64,000 nucleotides of DNA from Pseudoflavonifractor sp050943825 (GCF_050943825.1 NZ_JBMNPX010000004.1:62001-126000), one strand, 5' to 3'; positions 43,919-52,768 are shown, numbered from the stretch's first letter. Notes: generated by a model from the letters alone, not told the origin. Made by a program: numbers and translations.

Positions 43919-44659
43919 ATGACAATCCAGAAAATACGCAGTATGCAGGCCAACCCACCCGTGTTCGTCGGCGTTTATGAGGCTCTGTACGACGAGATTA
44001 CCAACGGAACCTATAAGCCCGGAGAACAGCTCCCGCCCGAGACTGCGCTGGCTGAGCGGTATGGCGTCAGTCGGGGAAGCATCCGTCAGGCGCTGGCCAT
44101 CCTGCGTGAGGACGGTCTCATATACAACCACCAGGGAAAGGGCAATTTTGTCAGCCAGAGCTATGAGCAGCTGCCCCAGGGCTTTGAACACCTGGATAAC
44201 CCCGCCTTTTCCGCCGCCTTGTCCGAGTGCGACGAGGTTACCGTCTACTATAATTACAGTCCTCCTGCGGCGGTGGTACAGGAAAAGCTGAAGATCTCCG
44301 CCAGTGAACTGACCATCAACGGAAATCTGGTATACAGCCGCTGCGGAAAGCCCATCAGCCACGCCTTCATGGAGGTTCCCGTAAAATTCATTTCTGCCCA
44401 CGACATCAATCTCTCCGATGACGACAGCGTGGAGCAGTTCCTGAACTATACCCTTTTCCAGCTTGCCGCTACCGCTGCTTCCCGCATCACATTTACTGTG
44501 GCAGAGGAGACTATCAGCCAGTTCCTCCAGGTCCCGCCCGGCACACAGGTTATCTTCATTGAGGAGATCCTGTACAGCAATATCGGCGAGGCCATCGGCC
44601 TGTGTAAGTACTATCTGCTCCCGGAGTACTATCACATCCATATTGTAAGAAAGCGGTAA
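43919..44659 (+). CDS. GntR/HutC-family regulator with UTRA domain
   Basis: A 246-residue regulator. The N-terminal winged HTH (YEALYDEITNGTYKPGEQLPPE, GVSRGSIRQALAIL) precedes a UTRA ligand-binding domain (about residues 75-240; GKPISHAFMEVPVKF and PPGTQVIFIEEILYS). It is divergent from the BMP operon, which it most likely represses until an imported ligand binds. The ATG at 43919-43921 lies ten bases after GGAGG; a GTG nine bases upstream is less well spaced. Confidence 0.88.
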   Translation: MTIQKIRSMQANPPVFVGVYEALYDEITNGTYKPGEQLPPETALAERYGVSRGSIRQALAILREDGLIYNHQGKGNFVSQSYEQLPQGFEHLDNPAFSAALSECDEVTVYYNYSPPAAVVQEKLKISASELTINGNLVYSRCGKPISHAFMEVPVKFISAHDINLSDDDSVEQFLNYTLFQLAATAASRITFTVAEETISQFLQVPPGTQVIFIEEILYSNIGEAIGLCKYYLLPEYYHIHIVRKR

Positions 44660-44675
44660 TTTCCCCCGCCGCCGT

Positions 44676-44704
44676 TTGACAACTGCCCTCCCTGCGGTTA
44701 CAAT
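44676..44704 (+). promoter_or_regulatory. Sigma-A promoter of the TIGR04255-like gene
   Basis: TTGACA (44676-44681), a 17-base spacer, then TACAAT (44699-44704). Confidence 0.85.
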
Positions 44705-44749
44705 GAATAGAGCCTATGTTTTATTCTGCCACGGAAGGAGCCAGTCAAC

Positions 44750-45538
44750 ATGCTCTTCTCTCATTACGATCGGTATCAGTATGCCCGCAGCCCCCTGGTG
44801 GAGGTTATCTGCCAGCTGCGGTTCCCCGCCATTCTCTCCATCAACGCCAATGACCCGGTGAACTTCCAGGAGGCCATCCGTCAGGAGTTCCCCCGCTTCA
44901 ACAAGGCCCAGGAGCGTCCCGCACCCAAGATGACCATGGTGGACGGCGCGCCCAAACTGGTGCAGCCCGATCCCATTACCAACTACTCCTTTATCTCTGA
45001 GGACGGCCTGTGGAAGCTGAATCTGACCCAGAACTTCATCGCCCTCTCCACCCTGCGCTACCATCGCTGGGAGGACTTTGCCCAGCGGCTGGACCGCCCC
45101 CTGGCCCAGTTCATCCAGATCTACCACCCCACCTTCTTCGAGCGGGTGGGCCTGCGGTATGTCAACGCCTTCTCCCGCCGGGCCCTGGGCCTGGAGGGTA
45201 CCCCCTGGTCCGACCTGATTCAGCCCGCCTTCCTGGGCGTCATGGCGGAGCCCGATGTGGATGAGTCCAAGATCGGCAAGTGCTCCCTGGAGGTCAATAT
45301 GGCTCTGGAAGACAACTGCCGTATGAAGGTCCACGCCGGTCCCGGCCTGCTGGGCGGCGGCAAGAAGGACCCGGAGGTCAAGTTCATTCTGGACAACGAT
45401 TTCTCCTCCGCCGGCAACATCGCCCCCGACAAGGTGGCCTCCGGCCTGGAGGACCTGCACTACCATGCCGTGCGTCTCTTCCGGGGCGCCCTCACCTCCG
45501 AGCTCCACACCGCCATGGGCGCCGAGCCCCTGGTCTGA
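44750..45538 (+). CDS. TIGR04255-family protein of unknown function
   Basis: A 262-residue soluble protein. The N-terminal PLVEVICQLRFP and the central TFFERVGLRYVNAF are hallmarks of the TIGR04255 family. No enzyme motif, membrane segment or signal peptide is visible. It has a near-consensus promoter and a clean terminator, so it is expressed as a single gene. AAGGAG precedes the ATG. Confidence 0.7.
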   Translation: MLFSHYDRYQYARSPLVEVICQLRFPAILSINANDPVNFQEAIRQEFPRFNKAQERPAPKMTMVDGAPKLVQPDPITNYSFISEDGLWKLNLTQNFIALSTLRYHRWEDFAQRLDRPLAQFIQIYHPTFFERVGLRYVNAFSRRALGLEGTPWSDLIQPAFLGVMAEPDVDESKIGKCSLEVNMALEDNCRMKVHAGPGLLGGGKKDPEVKFILDNDFSSAGNIAPDKVASGLEDLHYHAVRLFRGALTSELHTAMGAEPLV

Positions 45539-45562
45539 ACCTCTTTTCTTCCTGTTTTTCCT

Positions 45563-45594
45563 GCCCGCCGGTATGATACCGGCGGGCATTTTTT
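45563..45594 (+). terminator. Terminator after the TIGR04255-like gene
   Basis: GCCCGCCGGTAT / ATACCGGCGGGC with a one-base centre, then ATTTTTTG. Confidence 0.95.
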
Positions 45595-45661
45595 GTCTTT
45601 TTCGCCATTATATTTTTCCATTGTCATTTCTGACAAAAATGGAACACCCGCGATTTTTCCG

Positions 45662-45774
45662 TTGACAAGGCCGGTTAGCTTGTGTAAACTCATTCATGTT
45701 AGATGGTGCTAACCATCTGTTTTCAGGAAGCAGACCGCTTCTTTTCTTTTTGCCCAAAAGTTAGCTGTTGCTAA
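45662..45774 (+). promoter_or_regulatory. Promoter with DtxR/IdeR-like TTAGC...GCTAA repeats
   Basis: TTGACA (45662-45667), 17 bases, TAAACT (45685-45690). GTTAGC lies in the spacer (45673-45678), GTTAGATGGTGCTAAC at the start point (45698-45713), and GTTAGCTGTTGCTAA at 45760-45774. The half-sites resemble the TTAGGTTAGC-type iron boxes bound by DtxR-family repressors. Confidence 0.55.
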
Positions 45775-45797
45775 TATCAGAGAGGAGACCTTCTGCC

Positions 45798-47546
45798 ATG
45801 ATGATCAACAAACGGCTCATCGGAATCGTACCCGAGAGCAAACGGTATATCGCGGGAAATGTGGCCTTCCAGTGGCTGGGTATGGCCAGCAACGCGGCCA
45901 TGATTTTTTCCTTCGCCTGGGTGCTCCAGGGCCTGCTGGACAACTCCCTGCCCACCTGGGGCCTGCCTGCCGCCGCAGGTGTGGTGGTGCTGGCGGCGGT
46001 GGTGCGGTGGATGTGCGCCGTGGGGGCGGGCCGGATGAGCTTCCGGGCCGCCAAGGCGGTGAAGCAGGTGCTCCGCCGCCGGATCTATGAAAAGCTCCTG
46101 CGGCTTGGCCCGGCATACAGCCAGAAGTGCTCCACCGCCGAGGCGGTGCAGCTGTCCACCGAGGGTGTGGAGCAGCTGGAGACTTACTTCGGCGGCTACC
46201 TGCCCCAGTTCTTTTACAGCATGCTGGCCCCCGTTACCCTGTTCCTTCTGCTCTCCCCGGTGAGCCTGAAGGCGGCCGCCGCCCTGCTGGTGTGCGTGCC
46301 CCTCATCCCCGTGGCCATTGCCGCGGTGCAGACCCTGGCCAAGCGGCTGCTGGGCAAGTACTGGGGCCAGTACGCCGCCCTGGGCGACACATTCCTGGAA
46401 AATCTCCAGGGCCTGACCACCCTGAAGATCTATCAGGCCGACCAGGCCCGCCACGAGGAGATGAACCGGGAGGCCGAATCTTTCCGCCGCATCACCATGA
46501 AGGTGCTCACCATGCAGCTCAACTCCATCACCATCATGGACCTGGTGGCCTACGGCGGCGCCGCCCTGGGCATCGCCCTGGCCGTGATTGAGCTGTGGAC
46601 CCGAAAAGTGGGCTTTGCCGGGTGCTTCGCCATTCTGCTGCTCTCCGCCGAGTTCTTCCTGCCCATGCGGCAGCTGGGCTCCTTCTTCCACGTGGCCATG
46701 AACGGCATGGCCGCCAGCGACCGGATTTTCGCCCTGCTGGACCTGCCGGAGGAGTCCTCCGGCACGGTGGAGGAGGCCCCTGAGGGCGAGCTGCGCTGCC
46801 GTGGGCTCCGCTTCTCCTACGAGGCTGACCGTGAGGTGCTCCACGGGCTGGACATGGACTTCCAGCCCAACAGCTGCACCGCCATTGTGGGCGAGAGCGG
46901 CTGCGGCAAGAGCACCGTGGCCGCCATCCTGTCCGGCCGCCTGCGGGGGTATGCCGGAGAGGTCACTCTGGGCGGCGCGGACCTGAGCACCCTGTCCAAT
47001 GAAGCCCTCACCCGGGCGGTAACCTACGTGGGCTTCAACAGCTGGATTTTCCGTGGTACCGTCCGCGAAAACCTGCTGATGGCCAGGCCCGGCGCCAGCG
47101 AGAGCCAGCTTTGGGCCGCCCTGGAGCGGGCCAACCTGTCCGGTTTCCTCCGCAGCGAGGGCGGCCTGGACCTGGTCCTGGAGAGCCAGGGGGCCAACCT
47201 GTCCGGCGGCCAGCGGCAGCGGCTGGCCCTGGCCCGGGCTCTGCTCCACGACAGCCCGGTGTACATCTTTGACGAGGCCACCTCCAACATCGACCCGGAC
47301 AGCGAGAACGACATTATGGAACAGATTATACTCCTGAGCCGGGAAAAGACGGTGGTGCTCATCACTCACCGGCTGGCCAATGTCACCGCCGCCCAGCGCA
47401 TCTACGTCATGGACGGCGGGCGCCTGGCGGGCGCGGGGACTCACGCCGCCCTGCTCTCCCAGGGCGGGCATTACGCAAAATTGTGGGAGAGCCAGCAGGC
47501 TCTTGAGAAAATCGGAATGTGCGAAAAGGAGGCGGAGGCGGTATGA
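45798..47546 (+). CDS. ABC exporter, fused permease-ATPase (CydD-like) subunit
   Basis: A 582-residue half-transporter. Six helices occupy about residues 15-310 and an ATPase domain about 335-575, with Walker A GESGCGKST, signature LSGGQRQRLALARA and Walker B VYIFDEATSNID. It resembles CydD and the YbtP/IrtA-type exporters, and pairs with the next gene. The ATG at 45798-45800 follows GAGGAG. The iron-box-like promoter and neighbours suggest a role in metal, haem or siderophore handling; this is inference. Confidence 0.88.
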   Translation: MMINKRLIGIVPESKRYIAGNVAFQWLGMASNAAMIFSFAWVLQGLLDNSLPTWGLPAAAGVVVLAAVVRWMCAVGAGRMSFRAAKAVKQVLRRRIYEKLLRLGPAYSQKCSTAEAVQLSTEGVEQLETYFGGYLPQFFYSMLAPVTLFLLLSPVSLKAAAALLVCVPLIPVAIAAVQTLAKRLLGKYWGQYAALGDTFLENLQGLTTLKIYQADQARHEEMNREAESFRRITMKVLTMQLNSITIMDLVAYGGAALGIALAVIELWTRKVGFAGCFAILLLSAEFFLPMRQLGSFFHVAMNGMAASDRIFALLDLPEESSGTVEEAPEGELRCRGLRFSYEADREVLHGLDMDFQPNSCTAIVGESGCGKSTVAAILSGRLRGYAGEVTLGGADLSTLSNEALTRAVTYVGFNSWIFRGTVRENLLMARPGASESQLWAALERANLSGFLRSEGGLDLVLESQGANLSGGQRQRLALARALLHDSPVYIFDEATSNIDPDSENDIMEQIILLSREKTVVLITHRLANVTAAQRIYVMDGGRLAGAGTHAALLSQGGHYAKLWESQQALEKIGMCEKEAEAV

Positions 47547-49213
47547 ACGGTCAGAACACAAAACGGAGCGGCCTGGGCATTATGGTCCGGCTGATTGTAC
47601 TGGTGGGGCCCCTGCTGCCCTTCATGGTGCTGGCTGTGACGCTGGGCGTGGCCGGGTTCCTGTGCGCCACCGCCATTACTGTCCTGGGCGGCTGGGCCAT
47701 GCTGGATGTGATGGGGCTGAACGCCCCCATGTCCTTCATCCTGCTGTTCCACTTTCTGGCGCTGGCGGCGGTGCTGCGGGGGTTCCTGCGGTACGGCGAG
47801 CAGGCCTGCAACCACTTCATCGCCTTCAAGCTGTTGGCCCTGGTGCGGGACAAGGTCTTCGGCGCTCTGCGCCGTCTGTGCCCCGCCAAGCTGGAGGGCA
47901 GAGACCGGGGCGACCTCATCGCCCTCATCACCTCGGACATTGAGCTGCTGGAGGTCTTTTACGCCCACACCATCTCCCCTGCCGCCATCGCCCTCATCAT
48001 GTCGGTCATCATGGCGGTGTTCATCGGCTCCTTCCACCCCCTGCTGGGCGTGGTGGCCGCCATCGCCTATGTGACCATCGGTCTGGTGCTGCCCTTCCTC
48101 ATTTCCCGCAGCACCGGGGACGCAGGAAAGCGGTTCCGTGCCGGTGCGGGCGCCCTCAGCGGCTTTGTGCTGGACAGCCTGCGGGGCCTGCGTGAAATTC
48201 TCCAGTATCGCCGGGGCGCTCAGCGCCTGGAGGAGCTGGATAAGCGGACCGCCGCCCTCTCGGACACCGAGCAGAAGCTGAAGGACGCCGCCGCCCGTGG
48301 CATGGCCCTGACCAACACGGTCATTCTCTTCTTTGACCTGGTCATGCTGCTCTCTACCGCCCTGCTGTTCCAGGCTGGGCTGGTGGGCTTTGACGGGGTG
48401 CTTATCCCCCTGGTGGCCCTTATGAGCTCCTTCGGCCCGGTGGTGGCTCTGGCCAACCTGGGCAGCACCCTCCAGAATACCCTGGCGGCCGGCGGCCGGG
48501 TGCTGGACCTGCTGGACGAGGCTCCCCTGGTGGAGGAGGTGGATGGCAAGGCCCCTGTGTCCTTCTCCGGCGGCAGCTGTGAGCACGTCACTTTCTCCTA
48601 TGGTGATGAGACCATCCTCTCCGACCTGAGCCTAGATGTCCGCAAGGGCGAGATTCTGGGCATCATCGGCCCCAGCGGCAGCGGAAAATCCACCCTGCTG
48701 CGGCTGCTCATGCGGTTCTGGGACGTAAATCGCGGCTCCGTAAAGCTGTCCAATACCGACGTGAAGGACATCAACACCGCCAACCTGCGGCAGATGGAGG
48801 CCCTGGTGACCCAGGACACCCACCTGTTCCACGACAGCATCGCCAACAACCTGCGCATCGCCAAGCCGGATGCCACCCAGGAAGAGCTGGAGGACGCCTG
48901 CCGCAAGGCTTCGGTCCACGACTTCATCCTCTCCCTGCCCAAGGGATACGACACCCCGGTGGGCGAGCTGGGGGACACCCTGTCCGGCGGCGAACGGCAG
49001 CGGCTGGGTCTGGCCCGTGCCTTTCTCCACGGCGCGCCCCTGCTGCTGCTGGATGAGCCCACCAGCAACCTGGACAGCCTGAATGAAGCGGTTATCCTCA
49101 AGGCTCTGAAAGAGGAGCAGGGAAACCGGACCGTGGTGCTGGTGTCCCACCGGGCTTCCACCATGGGCATCGCCCACCGGGTGTGCCGGGTGGCCAACGG
49201 GAGAGTGAGCTGA
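47543..49213 (+). CDS. ABC exporter, fused permease-ATPase (CydC-like) subunit
   Basis: A 556-residue half-transporter partner. Six helices lie at about residues 12-300, and an ATPase domain follows with GPSGSGKST, LSGGERQRLGLARA and LLLLDEPTSNLD. It starts with ATG at 47543, overlapping the previous stop (ATGA), after AAGGAGG, so the two subunits are coupled. No cydAB genes adjoin, so assignment as the cysteine/glutathione exporter CydDC is not supported. Confidence 0.88.
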   Translation: MNGQNTKRSGLGIMVRLIVLVGPLLPFMVLAVTLGVAGFLCATAITVLGGWAMLDVMGLNAPMSFILLFHFLALAAVLRGFLRYGEQACNHFIAFKLLALVRDKVFGALRRLCPAKLEGRDRGDLIALITSDIELLEVFYAHTISPAAIALIMSVIMAVFIGSFHPLLGVVAAIAYVTIGLVLPFLISRSTGDAGKRFRAGAGALSGFVLDSLRGLREILQYRRGAQRLEELDKRTAALSDTEQKLKDAAARGMALTNTVILFFDLVMLLSTALLFQAGLVGFDGVLIPLVALMSSFGPVVALANLGSTLQNTLAAGGRVLDLLDEAPLVEEVDGKAPVSFSGGSCEHVTFSYGDETILSDLSLDVRKGEILGIIGPSGSGKSTLLRLLMRFWDVNRGSVKLSNTDVKDINTANLRQMEALVTQDTHLFHDSIANNLRIAKPDATQEELEDACRKASVHDFILSLPKGYDTPVGELGDTLSGGERQRLGLARAFLHGAPLLLLDEPTSNLDSLNEAVILKALKEEQGNRTVVLVSHRASTMGIAHRVCRVANGRVS

Positions 49214-49557
49214 TGGGCGCTGACATCGAGGCCAAGCGGCAGCGGGAAAAGGCCATAGTCAACGAGATGATCGCCCTCTACTGCCGGAAGAAGCACGGCA
49301 CAAGAGGCGGCCTGTGTCCCGACTGCGCCGCTCTGGCGGCCTACGCCCAGCAGCGGAGCGACCGCTGTCCCTTTATGGAGACCAAGACCTTCTGTTCCAA
49401 CTGCTCTGTCCACTGCTACAAGCCGGAGATGCGGGAGAAAATCCGGGATGTGATGCGCTTTTCCGGCCCCCGGATGCTCTTTGTCCACCCTGTGGCCGCC
49501 ATCCGGCACGTCATGGAAACCAAACGAGAAAAACGACGACTGGAGGAACTGGGATGA
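49213..49557 (+). CDS. Nitrous oxide-stimulated promoter family protein
   Basis: A 114-residue soluble protein rich in Cys. CPDCAAL, a CPFMETKTFCSNCSVHCYKPEMREKIRDVM-type block (shown in part) and GPRMLFVHPVAAIRH match the family named after a nitrous-oxide-stimulated promoter. The Cys residues could bind metal or an Fe-S cluster, but no activity is established. It overlaps the exporter gene as TGATG and is therefore translationally coupled. Confidence 0.75.
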   Translation: MGADIEAKRQREKAIVNEMIALYCRKKHGTRGGLCPDCAALAAYAQQRSDRCPFMETKTFCSNCSVHCYKPEMREKIRDVMRFSGPRMLFVHPVAAIRHVMETKREKRRLEELG

Positions 49558-49976
49558 AAAAAGTTCTGTATGTCATTCTGGGCTGTATCGGCCTGGGCCT
49601 GGGCGCCCTGGGCGCCGCTCTGCCCCTGCTGCCCGCCTTTCCCTTCCTGATGCTCTCCGCCTTCTGCTTTGCCCGCAGCTCGGAGCGGCTCCACAGCTGG
49701 TTCACCTCCACCAGGCTCTACAAGAACAACCTGGAGAGCTTTGTCCGGGGCAAGGGCATGACCTGGCGTACCAAGCTGCGGATCATGGGCGTGGTCACCC
49801 TGACCATGGCCTTCGGCTTTGCCATGATGGGCCGGGTGCCGGTGGGCCGGATCATTCTGGCCATCGTGTGGGTGTGCCACATTCTGTACTTCATCTTCGG
49901 CATCCGCACCATCCCCGCCACTCAGGTCACGGAGGAGTCTGAAGAGGATATCTGGCAGGATGAGAACGCGGCGTGA
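49554..49976 (+). CDS. YbaN/DUF454-family small membrane protein
   Basis: A 140-residue membrane protein with three or four helices. The family motif LGCIGLGLGALGAALPLLPAFPF is at residues 8-31 (shown in part), then CFARSSERLHSW and the second helix pair at about 75-118. Function is unknown. It overlaps the preceding gene by four bases (ATGA) and ends the exporter operon. The order exporter pair, Cys-rich protein and DUF454 suggests one functional unit. Confidence 0.8.
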   Translation: MKKVLYVILGCIGLGLGALGAALPLLPAFPFLMLSAFCFARSSERLHSWFTSTRLYKNNLESFVRGKGMTWRTKLRIMGVVTLTMAFGFAMMGRVPVGRIILAIVWVCHILYFIFGIRTIPATQVTEESEEDIWQDENAA

Positions 49977-50065
49977 CAGGACCTTTTCCGGTCAACCTCC
50001 CCTGCATTAGGAATTTCGGTTGAGAATCCTTCCCATTTATCCTACTGTTTTATATGGTTTTCCGA

Positions 50066-50094
50066 TTGACTTCTTTCCTGCCCTTTCTTATACT
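50066..50094 (+). promoter_or_regulatory. Sigma-A promoter of the flavodiiron protein gene
   Basis: TTGACT (50066-50071), a 17-base spacer, then TATACT (50089-50094), about 70 bases before the ATG. Confidence 0.75.
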
Positions 50095-50163
50095 TTGGTA
50101 TGAGAAAAATTGGGCGGCCCGGAGATTGCTGCATGCCGCCCCAGATAAAAAGGAGCGATTGCT

Positions 50164-51357
50164 ATGGGTACCATTCAACTGGCCGAGCACCTCTACTCCG
50201 TGGGCGTGCTGAATCCCGGCCTGCGTATTTTTGACATCATTATGCCCGCCCCCTACGGCACCAGCTACAACGCCTATCTCCTCACCGGCGAGAAGAATGT
50301 GCTGATTGAGACCGTTCACGCCGACTACTGGGACGAGTACCGCTCCAACATCGAGCAGGTGCTCCCCCTGGAGAAGATCGACTATCTGGTTATGAACCAC
50401 AACGAGCCCGACCACTCGGGCAGCGTGGCCAAGCTGCTGGAGGCCTGCCCCAACCTTACCATCCTGTGCACTGCCGCCGGCAAGAAGCACCTGACCGACA
50501 TCACCAACAGCACTGCCCTGCCCTTCCAGGTGGTGAAGCAGGGTGACAGCGTGGACCTGGGCGGCGGCCGCACCCTGGAGTTCCTGCCCTCCGCCATGCT
50601 CCACTGGGCCGACTCCATGTTCACCTGGTGCCCCCAGGACAAGGTGCTCTTCACCTGCGACTTCCTGGGCGCCCACTACTGCGAGCCCACCATGCTGGAC
50701 CGCAACGTCCACGACCAGCACGCCTATCTGGAGATGGTGCGCCACTACTACAACTGCATCTTCGGGCCCTTCAAGCCCCATGTGCTGGCTGGCCTGGAGA
50801 AGATTAAGCCTCTGAATCCCGCCATCATCTGCCCCAGCCACGGTCCCTGCCTCACCGACCGCATGGGCGACATTGAAGAGCTCTACCGGCTGTGGAGCAC
50901 TCCCGCTGCCAAGACCGAGAAGCTGGCCGCCGTGCTCTACTGCTCCGCCTATGGCTGCACCGCCGCCCTGGCCAGCGCTGCCGCTGAGGCCCTCCGCCAG
51001 GCTGGAGTGCATGTAGAGGTCCGGGATGTGGCCACCACGCCCTTGAGCGAGACCGCCACCCTGGCCAACGAGTGTGACCTGCTGGCTGTGGGTGCCCCCA
51101 CCATCAACCGCGACGCTCCCAAGCCCATCTGGGACGTGCTCACCTCTATCGACGCCATCAACTGCGCCAAGAAGCCCGCCTTTGTCTTTGGCTCCTACGG
51201 CTGGAGCGGCGAGGGCCCCGAGATGCTGCGCACCCGCCTCTCTCAGCTGCGGTTCAGCGTGCCCGACGCTGCCTTCCGCTGCACCTTCACCCCCGCCCAG
51301 GCTGACCTGGACGCCGTGACTGCCCTGGCCAATGAGGCCGCCGCCAAGCTGGGTTGA
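50164..51357 (+). CDS. FprA-family A-type flavoprotein (flavodiiron protein)
   Basis: A 397-residue flavodiiron enzyme reducing O2 to water and/or NO to N2O in anaerobes. The N-terminal metallo-beta-lactamase-like domain has all diiron ligands: H79-x-E81-x-D83-H84, H147, D166 and H226. The C-terminal flavodoxin domain (about 250-397) has the FMN loop LYCSAYGCTA and AVGAPTINRD. Complete motifs and AAAAGGAG before the ATG indicate a functional gene. Together with rubrerythrin it gives the cell oxidative-stress protection. Confidence 0.95.
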   Translation: MGTIQLAEHLYSVGVLNPGLRIFDIIMPAPYGTSYNAYLLTGEKNVLIETVHADYWDEYRSNIEQVLPLEKIDYLVMNHNEPDHSGSVAKLLEACPNLTILCTAAGKKHLTDITNSTALPFQVVKQGDSVDLGGGRTLEFLPSAMLHWADSMFTWCPQDKVLFTCDFLGAHYCEPTMLDRNVHDQHAYLEMVRHYYNCIFGPFKPHVLAGLEKIKPLNPAIICPSHGPCLTDRMGDIEELYRLWSTPAAKTEKLAAVLYCSAYGCTAALASAAAEALRQAGVHVEVRDVATTPLSETATLANECDLLAVGAPTINRDAPKPIWDVLTSIDAINCAKKPAFVFGSYGWSGEGPEMLRTRLSQLRFSVPDAAFRCTFTPAQADLDAVTALANEAAAKLG

Positions 51358-51379
51358 GCGCTTACTCCCACTTGAACAA

Positions 51380-51417
51380 AAAACGGACGGAATTGCTTTC
51401 GGCAATTCCGTCCGTTT
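51380..51417 (+). terminator. Terminator of the flavodiiron gene
   Basis: AAACGGACGGAATTGC / GCAATTCCGTCCGTTT with a four-base loop, then a T-rich stretch. Confidence 0.9.
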
Positions 51418-51438
51418 GCTTTTACACCGGAATAAAAA

Positions 51439-51462
51439 ACGCCGCCGGCATTGCCGGCGGCG
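51439..51462 (-). terminator. Terminator of the orphan ABC ATPase gene
   Basis: On the minus strand ACGCCGCCGGC / GCCGGCGGCGT is followed by TTTTTTATT. It is a separate hairpin 21 bases from the flavodiiron terminator. Confidence 0.9.
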
Positions 51463-51477
51463 TCTGATGTTCTGCAA

Positions 51478-52599
51478 TTAGTCCAGCAGGTTCTTCTCGG
51501 TGGAGGGGTCAAAGAGGTGCACCAGCGCCTCGGGGAAGGTGAAGTTGACCTCAGCGCCGAAGGGGATACCGGCCCGGTGCTGGGCGGGCAGGTCGGTGGA
51601 GGGAATGCGGAGCACGACCTCCTTCTCGCCGGCCACCACGTGCAGGTGGACCTCGCTGCCCATCATCTCGGACACATCCACATGGGCGGTGACAGTGCCC
51701 TCGCCGGTGGAGTGCTTCAGGATGAGGTGCTCGGGGCGGCAGCCCAGAATCACGTCCATGGACTCACGGCCCTTGGCAGCCAGACCGTCCTGGATGTCCT
51801 TGGCCAGGTTGACCCGGGTACCGGCATAGTCCACATAGTAGCCGCTGCCGTCCTTGACCAGCTTGGCGTCAAAGAAGTTCATCTGAGGCGTACCGATGAA
51901 GCCGGCCACGAAGACATTGGCGGGGTGATCAAAGACCTGCTGAGGCGTGCCGATCTGCTGGATGAAGCCGTCCTTCATGATGACGATACGGTCGCCCAGA
52001 GTCATAGCCTCGGTCTGGTCGTGGGTAACATAGATAAAGGTGGTGTCGATGCGCTGACGGAGCTTGATGATCTCAGCGCGCATCTGGTTACGCAGCTTGG
52101 CGTCCAGGTTGGACAGAGGCTCATCCATCAGGAACACCTGGGGCTCACGGACGATGGCGCGGCCGATGGCCACACGCTGACGCTGGCCGCCGGACAGAGC
52201 CTTGGGCTTACGCTCCAGGTACTGGGTGATGTCCAGAATCTCGGCAGCCTCGCGGACGCGGCGGTCGATCTCGTCCTTGGGCATCTTGCGCAGCTTGAGG
52301 GCGAAGGCCATATTCTCGTACACGGTCATGTGGGGATAGAGCGCGTAGTTCTGGAAGACCATGGCGATGTCGCGGTCCTTGGGCTCCACGTCGTTGACGC
52401 GGCGCTCACCGATGAACAGATCGCCCTCGGAGATGTCCTCCAGGCCGGCGATCATACGCAGGGTAGTGGACTTGCCGCAGCCGGAGGGGCCGACCAGGAC
52501 GATGAATTCCTTGTCTGCGATCTCCAGGTTGAAGTCGTGGACAGCCACCACGTTCTTGTCGTAGATCTTCTTTACGTTCTTCAGGCTCAAAGTTGCCAT
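51478..52599 (-). CDS. ugpC: Orphan sugar ABC transporter ATPase (MsmK/UgpC family)
   Basis: A 373-residue ATPase with GPSGCGKSTT, LSGGQRQRVAIGRA, VFLMDEPLSNLD and YVTHDQTEAMT, plus a C-terminal TOBE/OB domain (about residues 240-370). No permease or binding protein is nearby. In Firmicutes such solitary MsmK-type ATPases energise several carbohydrate importers. The start chosen, ATG 52597-52599 (MATLSLKNVKK), aligns with the family, but its ribosome binding site is distant. A longer start at 52686 adds a Cys-rich stretch unlike the family. Confidence 0.88.
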   Translation of the reverse strand: MATLSLKNVKKIYDKNVVAVHDFNLEIADKEFIVLVGPSGCGKSTTLRMIAGLEDISEGDLFIGERRVNDVEPKDRDIAMVFQNYALYPHMTVYENMAFALKLRKMPKDEIDRRVREAAEILDITQYLERKPKALSGGQRQRVAIGRAIVREPQVFLMDEPLSNLDAKLRNQMRAEIIKLRQRIDTTFIYVTHDQTEAMTLGDRIVIMKDGFIQQIGTPQQVFDHPANVFVAGFIGTPQMNFFDAKLVKDGSGYYVDYAGTRVNLAKDIQDGLAAKGRESMDVILGCRPEHLILKHSTGEGTVTAHVDVSEMMGSEVHLHVVAGEKEVVLRIPSTDLPAQHRAGIPFGAEVNFTFPEALVHLFDPSTEKNLLD

Positions 52600-52750
52600 G
52601 TACACAGGCCGTGACTGCAATGCCTCCGCAAATACAGCCTTGCACCCGGGGAGCGAAACCCCGCATGCTTTACGGCAGGTCTCCACACTGCCGCACCGCC
52701 GGCCCGGCGGATTTTGGTCTCCTCCTTTTTTACGGGGAGACGGGCCTATA

Positions 52751-52768
52751 TTAAATTATGTAATTTAA
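52751..52768. repeat. Perfect 18-base palindrome, possible operator of the ATPase gene
   Basis: TTAAATTA-tg-TAATTTAA, with eight-base arms, about 150 bases upstream of the ATPase start. It is AT-only in a GC-rich setting and could be a repressor site. Confidence 0.45.

Noticed and set aside
45798..49213. Assignment of the exporter pair as CydDC
   Set aside because: The proteins are CydDC-like in layout, but no cytochrome bd genes are nearby and the promoter and neighbours point to metal or haem handling.
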